A stretch of DNA of 64,000 nt from PALSA-693 sp963781155 (GTDB lineage Bacteria; Actinomycetota; Acidimicrobiia; Acidimicrobiales; Palsa-688), in contig CAWAEC010000013.1 of NCBI GenBank assembly GCA_963781155.1, forward strand, positions 62,001-126,000, written 5' to 3'. Both the position numbers and the translations under genes were made by a program. Shown piece by piece: positions 46,192 to 54,543 of the stretch. Numbering within the stretch: the stretch's first letter is position 1; each line of letters starts with the position of its first letter. The notes beneath the pieces are model-generated. The model worked only from the letters and a program-made list of their open reading frames with translations. It did no database searches and was not told the DNA's origin.

Positions 46192-47012
46192 GGTCGGTAA
46201 TCGTTGGCGATGACCTCCCCTCTCGGTCCGTAGAACGCAAACGAATCCACCGCCGCCTCCAGCTGGGCGTAACCCGACGTTCGTCCGGGCAGCCAGCGGG
46301 TCAGGCCCTCGAGATCGAGCAGGACCCGGACCTCCGGGTCGGCGTAGTCCATGTTGAGCAACAATTCGAGCAACCGGTCCAAGAGGGGCGGTCCGTCGGC
46401 TACGACGGTCATGTTGCAGTGATCGTAGGGGGGCGTCTGGGCGATTACCTGGGTGGCGCCGGGCGGGAGGATCCCTTCTTTTGCGAACAGCAGGTGGCTG
46501 GCGTCGATCATGCAGGCCGCGTCAACCTCTCCCCGCATGAGGGCACGGGCGGCGTCGCGTTCACCGCCGACGTGATCGCCGTGCAAGCCGACGCCAACGT
46601 CGAAGCGCCGGACCTGTATGTCGATCCCCTCGAGCAGGGTGAGCGGAAGCAAGGTTCCCTGGGGAGAATCGACCGCGCCCGTTGCCACTACCCGGCCGTT
46701 CAGGTCAGCAGGAGTGGCTATCCCGGATCGCATCCGGACGACCACCACCGATCGGAGATCGCGGTCGGTGTCTCGCATGGCCACGGCCCGGGCGTCTGGG
46801 CACAGGCGCTGCGCCCGCACCCAGGCCAGAGGGGAGTTCCAGGCGACCCCGATACGCCCTCCCACCAGGTCCTCGACCTGCCGTTCGTAATGCGAGTAGA
46901 GGAGATAATCGAACGGCAGGTCGTGCGCTGCGAACCACCTTCGAAACCCGTCCCAGATGGTGACGACTTTGGGGTCGTAGGCCACGGCCCCAAGGACCAA
47001 CCCGTCGGTCAC
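46188..47012 (-). CDS. PhnD-like substrate-binding protein without signal peptide
   Basis: A 274-residue periplasmic-binding-fold protein of the PhnD/phosphite-phosphonate type (LVLGAVAYDPKVVTIWDGFR, LLYSHYERQVEDLVGGRIGV, DLNGRVVATGAVDSPQGTLL, ALMRGEVDAACMIDASHLLF). The GTG at 47012 overlaps the previous stop as GTGA, and no hydrophobic signal precedes the fold, so it should be cytosolic. No ABC permease or ATPase is nearby. It is the middle gene of a coupled three-gene operon, suggesting a sensing or enzyme-partner role instead of transport. Confidence 0.8.
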   Translation of the reverse strand: MTDGLVLGAVAYDPKVVTIWDGFRRWFAAHDLPFDYLLYSHYERQVEDLVGGRIGVAWNSPLAWVRAQRLCPDARAVAMRDTDRDLRSVVVVRMRSGIATPADLNGRVVATGAVDSPQGTLLPLTLLEGIDIQVRRFDVGVGLHGDHVGGERDAARALMRGEVDAACMIDASHLLFAKEGILPPGATQVIAQTPPYDHCNMTVVADGPPLLDRLLELLLNMDYADPEVRVLLDLEGLTRWLPGRTSGYAQLEAAVDSFAFYGPRGEVIANDYRP

Positions 47013-48130
47013 AACAGGGCCATCCCGTTGATGGCCCGGCCGATGAAGTCCAGCAGTGCGTCGGATGTGGGTGCCATGACCCGGGCGGCCCGCGCATCTC
47101 GAAAGCGACGCTCCACGCCGAGCTCCCGCCGGAAGGCAGCGCCACCACACACCTTCATCGCCAGGTCGGTCACCTGAATGGCGGACTCGCCTGCAGCCAC
47201 CTTCACTTCAAGAACGCGCAGAAGGGCGTCCTCCCTGCCCGCCTCCAGGGCCACGAGGGTGTCAGCCAGCAAAGCTGCAGCTTGATCGGTTGCGACGCGC
47301 ATCCGGGCATGATCGACCCGGGTGAGGGGCTGCTCGATAAGCGACTGGTCGAGATGAGCCAAACGCGTTGCTCCTAGGTGGACCCCCGTCTCCGCCGTCA
47401 CCGCCTCCATCAGGCCGACGGAGAAGGCGGCGCTCATCACGAGGAACCACGGCAGTATCTCGGCCAGCGCCAGGTCCATGCCGGATCCGTCGGCGCCCAG
47501 CATGCGGCTCCGCGTCCACGATTACCCCGGATGCGTCGACTGGTGTCGAGCCGTTTCCCCGGAGACCCAGGCCATCGAACGGGCCGGCCACCCGCAGACC
47601 CGGCAGCGGTGGCGGGAACCAACCACAACGTCATCGGACCGCCGGACTCCAGGGGCTGGCTGGACCACACGTAGCTGTCCGCTTCAGCCGCCGAGGTCAC
47701 CCAGCTTTTGCGAGCATCGAGGCGTATCGAAGAGCCGGACCGGGCCGCCGTGCCCTGGGGCGCCCAGAAATGACTGCGCGAGCCCACCTCGGAGAATGCC
47801 AGTGTGGTGAGATGCTCGCCGGAAGCAATCGCCGCCTTCACTTCCGGGGGGCCGTGGCCATTTACTGCCACGGTCCCGGCGTAGTGCATCAAGACCACCA
47901 TCGCCGTCGAGCCGCAGGCCTCGGCGAGGCGCTGGATGACGCCGGCGGCTTCCCGGAGGCCTCGCCCGCCACCCCCAGCTCTTCCGAGATCGTCAAACCG
48001 AGTATGCCCTCCTCGCCGAGGGCCTTAATCGCGTCGGCCGGAAAACGGCCCTCTGCGTCAACTGCCACTGCTCCGGGCGCGACCACGGCCTCGATTACAC
48101 GCGGCCGAGCGCATCCTGGTAATCACTCAC
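47009..48130 (-). pseudogene. Acyl-CoA dehydrogenase-like protein, several frameshifts
   Basis: Segments in three frames give one ACAD-like protein in order: VDAEGRFPADAIKALGEEGI (N-terminal helices), MVVLMHYAGTVAVNGHGPPE and ASGEHLTTLAFSEVGSRSHF (flavin-contact strand), GPFDGLGLRGNGSTPVDASG, then SVGLMEAVTAETGVHLGATR and MKVCGGAAFRRELGVERRFR at the C-terminus. Three or more indels are needed. GTG 48130 follows GAGGAGG. It begins the operon with the PhnD-like and TusA/ferritin-like genes. Flavin oxidation of a CoA ester or an N/S-compound is plausible. Confidence 0.75.
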
Positions 48131-48314
48131 GTCGATCCTCCTCGTTTTGGTGAACCGACGGCCACGCTCGCTTCGCTACAGACGACGCTGCGCTGTCAGC
48201 CTGGCCGCCCCAACCGCCCGACCGGGCGGATTACTCTTGCGTCAGCAGCGCTGCGTCATGTCACCTCCCCTCCGCTGTCTGAGACCGGTCCTCGCTGCAG
48301 GATCCTTCCCCACG

Positions 48315-48767
48315 TCAGCGAGGTGCGTCAACTTGCAGGCGCCGTCGTTCGGTGTTGAGGCAGCGGTCTTCCACGTACAACATCCCGGCGTCCCGAGCGA
48401 TTTTGCGCGCCTCCTCCGACGCAATGCCGAGTTGGAGCCACAGGGCACTGGCCCCAACTGCCAGGGCTTCTCGGGCAATGCCCGGGGCCGCTGCGGAGGG
48501 CCGGAACACGTTGACAAGACCCACCGGCTCACGGATCTCCGCCAGGGTCCGGCGAACCGGCTCGCCCAGGATCTCGCTGGCGTGCGGATTGACGGGAATT
48601 ATGCGCCATCCGTGTTCTTGCATCTGCAAGGGCACGTAATGGGCCGCTTTACTGGTGGCATTGCTGGCTCCGACCACGGTAATGGTGTCGTAGGTCCGCA
48701 GAATGCGCTCGGCGACGGCGGCCATGCCCCCGGTCGCCGGGGGACGGTCAGGGTCGGGGTCGGCCAC
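48315..48767 (-). CDS. CoA-binding (YccU-like) protein
   Basis: A 150-residue Rossmann-fold CoA-binding protein. The glycine motif is TITVVGASNATSKAAHYVPL, followed by GWRIIPVNPHASEILGEPVR and GASALWLQLGIASEEARKIA, as in COG1832 proteins. GTG 48767 is favoured because TACCGT lies 6 nt upstream, a leaderless pattern; the frame extends to 48881 without conservation. Role in the cell is unknown for this family. Confidence 0.85.
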   Translation of the reverse strand: MADPDPDRPPATGGMAAVAERILRTYDTITVVGASNATSKAAHYVPLQMQEHGWRIIPVNPHASEILGEPVRRTLAEIREPVGLVNVFRPSAAAPGIAREALAVGASALWLQLGIASEEARKIARDAGMLYVEDRCLNTERRRLQVDAPR

Positions 48768-48773
48768 GGGGAC

Positions 48774-48779
48774 ACGGTA
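48774..48779 (-). promoter_or_regulatory. -10 box of leaderless CoA-binding gene
   Basis: TACCGT on the minus strand, 6 nt before GTG 48767. Confidence 0.4.
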
Positions 48780-48963
48780 GCGGGGCACTGCCGGCCCCGC
48801 GTCTGTGTCACCAAGATCGCATCCTCGATGGTGAGGCCGGCTGGCGGACCGGACCGAGGGCGCAAGTCTCTGTTGACACACAGGGCAACCGGCGCGGCGA
48901 CTCGGACGTCATATACAGAAGCAGAACGGACATTGAGATCAGCACCCGAAAGGAGACGGGAAG

Positions 48964-49110
48964 TTGCCACGCCTGTTGCAGTTGGCGGTGGCGGCATGCG
49001 TCGGCGGCATCGCCCTGATGGTGCTACAAGCCTCGAGCGCAGCCGCAGTTCCTGGACCGCCGCACATCGCCGTCCACCCCGACAGTCTGACGCGGCGCCC
49101 GTCACGGTGA
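48964..49110 (+). pseudogene. Truncated small secreted protein
   Basis: After AAAGGAGACGGGAAG, a TTG opens a 48-codon frame with a clear signal peptide (PRLLQLAVAACVGGIALMVL, cleavage near SSAAA-VPG) and then PPHIAVHPDSLTRR. One base out of phase the end reads APVTVTGP and stops at 49121. The mature start resembles neocarzinostatin-type secreted domains that begin with a strand followed by VTVTG. It looks like the remnant of a longer exported protein. Confidence 0.4.
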
Positions 49111-49150
49111 CTGGACCTTGAAATCGACCGATCCGGTGGCAGCAGGCCAC

Positions 49151-49996
49151 TCAGGTTTTGCGCCCGTCCCGTTCACTGAGGGCGGCGTCGAGCACGGGCA
49201 GAAGGTGGGCTCGAAAGCGGCCGTAGTCTTCGGTCATCGGGAAATGGCCCAGGCCGGGCATGATGCTGACGACCGCTCCCGGTATCTGGGCGGCCACCGT
49301 CAAGGTGTCGTCGGGTGTACATGACGCGTCCAGCGCTCCGCTCAGCAGCCACAGCGGGCAGCGGGAGGTATCGATCTGTCCCAGTCGGGGTCCGAGGTCA
49401 CGGGCACACTCGTACACCCGCAGGTCGCCTTTGACCACCCCCGGGCCGCTTTGCATGCAGTGCCAGAGGGTCTCCCACCGTTCGGAGTCGGGCGCATCGG
49501 GCCCGATCAATCCCTCGTCTCCATCCGGGCGGTCCGGCCCGTCGGCATCGCCGGAAAGATTGGCGCGACCGCCAGCCTGGATCCCGATGACGGCCCCAGC
49601 CCACTCCGGCCGTTCGAGAGCCAGGTTGAGTACCAACCAGCCCCCGATCGAGCAGCCGATGACGATGGGCCGATCCAGGAGAAGGGCGTTCCCGACGCTG
49701 AGCACGATGTCGAGATAGTCGCTCGCCTCCAGCCGGTAATCCGACTCCTGCCAACCCGCCGGAGGCGAGGACTTCCCGTGCCAGGGCAGGTCGAACGCGA
49801 TCACGCGGAAGCGATCGAGCACGGCCAGGTCGTTGAGCAGGCCCCGCCATTGTCGGCTGTCAGCTCCGGCCGTGTGCAGGCACAAGAGCGGAACACCCCG
49901 CCCGGCCTCCTCGACGTAGATGCGGTGGGGCCGACCGAGCAACTCCAGGTTGAGGTACCGCCCGACGACCAGCTCGAACGAGGGGTGGGCGATCAC
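49151..49996 (-). CDS. Alpha/beta hydrolase
   Basis: A 281-residue alpha/beta hydrolase. The nucleophile elbow is IGCSIGGWLVLNLAL (Ser), the strand-4 region VIAFDLPWHGKSSPP, and the C-terminal acid/His pair is in SGALDASCTPDDTL and MPGLGHFPMTEDYG. It lacks a signal peptide. Substrate unknown; such proteins in this kind of neighbourhood are often C-C hydrolases or esterases. Confidence 0.88.
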   Translation of the reverse strand: MIAHPSFELVVGRYLNLELLGRPHRIYVEEAGRGVPLLCLHTAGADSRQWRGLLNDLAVLDRFRVIAFDLPWHGKSSPPAGWQESDYRLEASDYLDIVLSVGNALLLDRPIVIGCSIGGWLVLNLALERPEWAGAVIGIQAGGRANLSGDADGPDRPDGDEGLIGPDAPDSERWETLWHCMQSGPGVVKGDLRVYECARDLGPRLGQIDTSRCPLWLLSGALDASCTPDDTLTVAAQIPGAVVSIMPGLGHFPMTEDYGRFRAHLLPVLDAALSERDGRKT

Positions 49997-50026
49997 GGCG
50001 AACGGCGCACGGTCAGGAGCAGGTTG

Positions 50027-50093
50027 GAGCAGCCATTCACGGGCAGCCGTTCACAGACGGCCGTTCACAGGCGGCCGTTCGTAGGCGGCCGAC
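50027..50093. repeat. 14-15-bp tandem repeats
   Basis: About four and a half imperfect copies of a unit like GCGGCCGTTCACAG, upstream of the orphan gene at 50219. Could be protein-binding iterons or neutral slippage. Confidence 0.55.
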
Positions 50094-50183
50094 CACGCGT
50101 CGGGCCATGGAGCCGGGTGGGGACAGACGAGGACGCGGAGAGAACATGGGGATGTCGGGGATACTAGGTGGCCGAAAGGGCTT

Positions 50184-50206
50184 GACTCTCCTGTAACAGG
50201 AGGGTC
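50184..50206. promoter_or_regulatory. Hairpin upstream of orphan gene
   Basis: GACTCTCCTG-TAA-CAGGAGGGTC forms a 10-bp stem (one G-T pair) with a 3-nt loop, ending 12 nt before ATG 50219. Its right arm contains GGAGG, so folding could hide or set the ribosome site. Confidence 0.4.
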
Positions 50207-50218
50207 GAGCCTGGTCCC

Positions 50219-50704
50219 ATGGAACTACGTCCGATCAGCTGGCGGACGCGGTGGGCCTGGCGGCGCACCGCCCGCAGAATCGTGGCCGAGCACACCAGGG
50301 CAACCGAGGCGACCCTCGACCGCCTGCACGGCTCGGTTGTCGGCGGCGCCGCAACCGGGGAGTCGACCCCGAGCGGCACCATTGCATTTGTCCTGCCGGG
50401 ATGGAGGATCACGCTCGCCGAGGTCTCAGCCGTGGCGCGCTGCGACTGCACAGCCCTGGTCCAGGGAGGGTGCCATCTGAGCGGGGGTGGCCGCTATGGA
50501 CCCTTCTGGTGGCTCGCCTTCACTCGAGACTGCGCCTTGCCTGGCCGCAGCCCGGCGCGATCGATCGTGCTCGGATCCCGTCTGGTCATCAGCGCGTCGG
50601 AAGACCAGCCACCGACAGCGAGTCCGGTACCTGAACCTGAGCCGGCGTCGGTCGGCGCCCCCACGCCCGATAGCGGTGGAACACACAAAGAGATGCCACA
50701 GTGA
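50219..50704 (+). CDS. Hypothetical protein
   Basis: A 161-residue frame with strong GC bias at third codon positions, which supports coding. The middle has a Cys-containing stretch (VARCDCTALVQGGCHLSGGG) and GRYGPFWWLAFTRDCALPG; the C-terminal 50 residues are Pro-rich and overlap the convergent membrane gene by 116 bp, which is unusual. No family recognised. A hairpin containing GGAGG lies just upstream and may control its translation. Confidence 0.45.
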   Translation: MELRPISWRTRWAWRRTARRIVAEHTRATEATLDRLHGSVVGGAATGESTPSGTIAFVLPGWRITLAEVSAVARCDCTALVQGGCHLSGGGRYGPFWWLAFTRDCALPGRSPARSIVLGSRLVISASEDQPPTASPVPEPEPASVGAPTPDSGGTHKEMPQ

Positions 50705-51128
50705 TGAAGGACGCTTCCACCAGCAGGCTCACCGTCCCGAGGGTGTATCCCCAGTTACCGATATCGGTGGTGTCGCCCGGTATGCCCACGCTTCGCGATA
50801 ACAGGTAGCCCGCAAAGGGAAAAATGGTGGCCCCGAAGCCGAGGAACCAGCCCACGGTAAGTTTCCGGAGTATGAGAACAGCCGCAAGCAGGCTCGAGAG
50901 CTCGACCAGGTAGTACCCATATCTCAAATAGGTGGGACTCTGGTCGCCAAGGATCCCGCCTTGATCCTGGATATGGATGAGCGCGACCGCAATCAGCAGT
51001 CCTGCCGCCGCCATGGCCAACAGCCCGGGTGTCGTGGTGTCCTCGCTCCGCAACAATCTGCCGAGATCGAACCGAGCCCGGGCGCCGGTTGCTGCTCCGG
51101 GCGCGTGGGTTCCCGCCGTAGTGGTCAT
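50589..51128 (-). CDS. Small multi-pass membrane protein
   Basis: A 179-residue protein with four to five membrane helices (LAMAAAGLLIAVALIHIQDQ, LVELSSLLAAVLILRKLTVG, FLGFGATIFPFAGYLLSRSV, LGTVSLLVEASFITVASLCV). ATG 51128 follows GGAGAGG, fixing the start. Family not recognised. It resembles DoxX-like or DUF small actinobacterial membrane proteins only in general form. Confidence 0.8.
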   Translation of the reverse strand: MTTTAGTHAPGAATGARARFDLGRLLRSEDTTTPGLLAMAAAGLLIAVALIHIQDQGGILGDQSPTYLRYGYYLVELSSLLAAVLILRKLTVGWFLGFGATIFPFAGYLLSRSVGIPGDTTDIGNWGYTLGTVSLLVEASFITVASLCVFHRYRAWGRRPTPAQVQVPDSLSVAGLPTR

Positions 51129-51809
51129 TTCCGCCTCTCCTCTTCTCGCTGGTCGCCACCCCGCTCTACGGACACAAACGATGCAGGGATTGCCCGGCAG
51201 TGGAGGACGGTATGACCTGCTCGCCCGCAACCCGGACGCATTCACAGGATTTTCTCAGCCTGCACTGAAGTCGCGAACGGGGTTCACTACCGTGGGGGCC
51301 CAGCGGTCGGCGTGCCCAGGTGCCTGGCTCCCGGGGGGAGGAGACCGGACGGCCCATCGGGCACGCTGACCGCTTTCGCTCATGCGCCGGGTTGCCCCCG
51401 CGCCGAGCGGCCCCGTGCCCCACAATAGCCGGGATAGCACAAGGGCTCGTAGTTAGAGCAACTAAATAGGCCCGGGACTCCCGGGTCCGAGCACCGTGCA
51501 GTCGGGCGTACACCCGCACTTCTGCCCAGGCAGCACACTGGGTGCCTCCCGCGACCCCCGGCGCAGGGGTGCGGCTTGCGGTCGCGTCCCGGGTCGTCCG
51601 GCGTCGGGGGTCGCGGTGCTGCCCCTGATATAGCCAGAGACTCCGACGGAGGCGCCTGATACCCCGAACCCTGATACCCGAACACGGGGCGGGGCCTCGT
51701 CCCCACACACAGTATCCGGGACCGTGCGCACAGCGGTCAGCCGGTCAGCCGGTCAGCCGGTCGGCGCCCCGGTGTGCGCCGCGGGCAAGGTGAGACCCGC
51801 CAGGACACG
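51129..51809. other. Gene-poor 680-bp stretch
   Basis: No frame here looks coding. It contains a CCCGGGACTCCCGGG hairpin near 51463, two CCTGATACCC-type direct repeats near 51655-51680, and four CGGTCAGC units at 51734-51765. It may be a degraded gene or insertion scar; nothing identifies it. Confidence 0.5.
51734..51765. repeat. CGGTCAGC octanucleotide tandem repeat
   Basis: Three perfect CGGTCAGC units and a fourth as CGGTCGGC. Confidence 0.7.
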
Positions 51810-52343
51810 TCAGAGGCCCGCCTCCCTGTACTGGCGGGCCATCATGCCGTAACCACGGTCGGCGTTGTACATCGCTTGCTTCTCGAGCCGCTCGAGGTAC
51901 CTCGCCGGGATTGGTTCGATGGTCGCGGGGGCGCCGGAAACAAAGGATCGATCGCCCACGATGGTCCTCCCCAGCAGGAGCGAACCGGCTGCCACCAGGC
52001 AGAAGTCCCCGACCTCGGCGTCATCAAGCAGGATCGCCAGGTTGCCGATAAGACAGTTCGATCCGACGCGGCCACAGTGCACGACCACCCCGTGGCCGAT
52101 GATGTTGTTGTCGCCGATCACCAGGCTCTCGCCGGTGTGGACCACGCAGTTGTCCTCGATCACCGTGTTGGCCCCGACCCGGATCTGACCGAAGTCACCT
52201 CGCAGCACGGCTCCTGGCCAGACGCTGGATCCGTCGGCCAGCTCGACGTCACCGACGACGTACGCAGCCTCGCTGACCCATGCGGTGGGCGCAATCCTCG
52301 GCGTCTTCGTGCCCAGACTCTTGATGGTCACGTCAGTGCTCAC
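51810..52343 (-). CDS. Gamma-class carbonic anhydrase-like protein
   Basis: A 177-residue left-handed beta-helix protein. The gamma-carbonic anhydrase histidines are seen in EDNCVVHTGESLVIGDN and IIGHGVVVHCGRVGSNCLIG, matching the three zinc/iron ligands of the Cam/YrdA group. GTG 52343 follows CACGGGA. The frame extends to 52454 without similarity. Many members of this group are orphan hexapeptide proteins, so activity is likely but not certain. Confidence 0.9.
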   Translation of the reverse strand: MSTDVTIKSLGTKTPRIAPTAWVSEAAYVVGDVELADGSSVWPGAVLRGDFGQIRVGANTVIEDNCVVHTGESLVIGDNNIIGHGVVVHCGRVGSNCLIGNLAILLDDAEVGDFCLVAAGSLLLGRTIVGDRSFVSGAPATIEPIPARYLERLEKQAMYNADRGYGMMARQYREAGL

Positions 52344-52482
52344 TCCCGTGCAAATATCGGATCGCTGGCAGTGTAGGCGTCGTCTTATGGTGATGAAATC
52401 AAACGTCCCGACGTCACCGTTTTCCGCCTTTCCCCACGCACCTGGAATCCACAAAGAAGAAAACCGAAGGGATTATCGCAAC

Positions 52483-53613
52483 ATGACCGATCAGGCCGTC
52501 GAAGGACCGCTCCACGATATTCGCGTACTCGACCTGACCCGTTTCCCACCGGGCGCCTACTGCACCTTGCTCCTCGTTGACCTGGGCGCCGACGTGTACC
52601 GGTTTGATCCGCCAGGCGCCAACCCGATGTCGGGCGGCGTCGGCGTCGGGCTGAGCCGGGGTAAGCGCTCTGTCGGCGTCGACCTGCGCAACCCCAGAGG
52701 CGCCGAGATCCTCCGTCAGGCCGCGATCTGGGCGGACGTCCTGGTGGAGAACAGCCGCCCCGGTGAAATGGAAGAACGGGGCTTCGGGTATCCCCAGGCC
52801 GCCGAGGTAAACCCTCGCCTGGTGTGGTGCTCGATTTCGGGATTCGGCCAGGACGGACCCTACGCAACGTGGCCCGGGCACGACCTCACCTACACGGCAC
52901 AGTCCGGCTTGCTGGCAGCCATCAATCCCCACCTTCCGTGGCATCCGCAGACGATGCTGGCGGTGCCGCTGGGAGCGATGATGGCTGCCACCGGAATAGT
53001 TTCCAGCCTGTACGAGCGCGACCGGAGCGGCCGAGGCTGCCAGGTCGACGTGAGCCTGGCCGAGTCCGCGACATGGCTGCTGTCGGGGAGCGATGGCCAC
53101 TTGTCCGGGGGACACCGCTCGATTCCGATCAGTCCCGACCGCCGGTTGTACCGGTGCAGCGACGGCCGCTATGTGACCGTGGCCGCCGCGGAGCCGCGGA
53201 CGTGGGCGGCGCTTTGCAAGGGGCTGGGTCTGGACGACCTTGCCGAAGCACGACCGGGTCCTGACCAGGCCGAGGAGGTGGCGGCTCGGCTAGAAGCCGT
53301 CTTTGCCAACCTGCCGGCGGCCGAGTGGGTGGCGCGGCTCGGGCCGCTGCGGGCCGCGATCGGCCCGGTCAACGAGGGAGCCGACATTCCAGGCGACCCG
53401 CAGGTGCAAGCGCGAGCCAGCGTGGTCGACGTCGACGGAGTGGCCGTTCCCGCCAACCCCATCCGTCTGCGGGACCTGGAGGGGCCCCGCTCCGGCACGG
53501 CAGCCGCCGCTCCACCACAGGTTGGCAGCCATACCTTGGCGTTTCTCGACGCGATCGGCTACTCGAAAACGGAGGTCGACGAGCTGCGGGGCAGCGGCGC
53601 CATCGCAGGCTGA
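52483..53613 (+). CDS. CaiB/BaiF-family CoA-transferase
   Basis: A 376-residue class III CoA-transferase that moves CoA between carboxylic acids. Conserved blocks: IRVLDLTRFPPGAYCTLLLV, GKRSVGVDLRNPRGAEILRQ, ADVLVENSRPGEMEERGFGY, WCSISGFGQDGPYA, and the catalytic-Asp region GCQVDVSLAESATWLLSG. ATG 52483 is preceded by GAAGGGA. It opens a run of CoA-ester and redox genes that reaches 62.9 kb. Confidence 0.92.
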   Translation: MTDQAVEGPLHDIRVLDLTRFPPGAYCTLLLVDLGADVYRFDPPGANPMSGGVGVGLSRGKRSVGVDLRNPRGAEILRQAAIWADVLVENSRPGEMEERGFGYPQAAEVNPRLVWCSISGFGQDGPYATWPGHDLTYTAQSGLLAAINPHLPWHPQTMLAVPLGAMMAATGIVSSLYERDRSGRGCQVDVSLAESATWLLSGSDGHLSGGHRSIPISPDRRLYRCSDGRYVTVAAAEPRTWAALCKGLGLDDLAEARPGPDQAEEVAARLEAVFANLPAAEWVARLGPLRAAIGPVNEGADIPGDPQVQARASVVDVDGVAVPANPIRLRDLEGPRSGTAAAAPPQVGSHTLAFLDAIGYSKTEVDELRGSGAIAG

Positions 53614-53737
53614 ACTCGTCGGAGGCGGGCGATGCGGCCAGCGGCGACGGCGACGTCACCCGCCCGAGCAGCGGACCCGGTTCCGTCGGTCAGCCAGGCG
53701 TCAGGCAACAGCAGATCCATCGTTGCTCCGAGGGGGC

Positions 53738-54542
53738 TCAGATGCGGGGCGGGCGAGGGGGCGCCCAGTTCGGCTCCCGCTTCTCAGCAAAGGCCCGTGC
53801 CCCTTCCACGTTGTCGGGATGGTCGAAGAGGTCCTTGACTGCCTCGATCCCATAGGCCAGAGCGTCCTGCCGACCGCATTCGAGCCCGTGCCAGATGGCC
53901 TTCTTGCTCAGCATCATCGTGGTCGGCGAGTTACGGGCAATCGTCTCCGCCAAAGCCTGCACGTCGGCCTCGAAGGTCTCCTCGTCGAAGATCTGGCTGA
54001 TCATGCCGAGCTCACGGGCCCGGTCGGGTCCGAAGCGCTCGTAGCGGCCCAGGAGCACCATCCGCAGGATGGCCTCGAAGGGGATGCGGCCGATCAATCC
54101 GATGGGTTCGAGGGCCGACACCTGGCCGACCGACACGTGAGAGTCCATGAAGACGGCGGCCCGGGAGGCGACCACGATGTCGGCGTCGACGACAAAGTGG
54201 AAACCGGCCCCAACGCACAGGCCGTTGACGGCCGCGATGACCGGCTTCCAGACGTCGTTGCTTCGGGCGGTCATGCCGCCCTCCGACTCCTGGGCCCCCT
54301 TGACCCGGTTGCCCATGCCACCAGCGTCGCTGACCTCGCGAACATCCACGCCCGGTCTGGAAGGCGCGACCTCGGCCGGTGTTGACGATCACCCGGACCT
54401 GATCATCGGCTTCCAGCTCACGCCAGGCCGCCGACAGCTCCGCGGCCATCGTCAGGTTGAAGGCGTTCAACACTTCCGGGCGATTGAACATCAACCAGCC
54501 GACGTGCCCGCGCCGCTCGACCTCGATCGTCTCGTAGCCCAT
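53738..54542 (-). pseudogene. Enoyl-CoA hydratase/isomerase, one frameshift
   Basis: Crotonase-fold protein in two frames: the N-terminus GHVGWLMFNRPEVLNAFNLT and VIVNTGRGRAFQTG, then, after a single-base shift near 54350, DVREVSDAGGMGNRVKGAQE, KPVIAAVNGLCVGAGFHFVV and the remainder to 53738. Length 805 nt, one over a multiple of three. ATG 54542 is one base after the stop of the upstream LLM gene, so the two are translationally coupled. Confidence 0.88.
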
Positions 54543-54543
54543 C

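Noticed and set aside
46188..47012. Phosphonate uptake operon
   Set aside because: The PhnD-like protein has no signal peptide and no permease or ATPase gene is nearby.
51431..51500. tRNA-like sequence with GCTCGTAGTTAGAGC and a GC-rich arm
   Set aside because: A D-arm-like stretch is present, but no acceptor stem, anticodon arm or proper T loop can be paired.
51166..51708. Minus-strand frame of 180 codons
   Set aside because: Arg/Pro-rich composition without hydrophobic core or motif, typical of a random open frame in GC-rich DNA.
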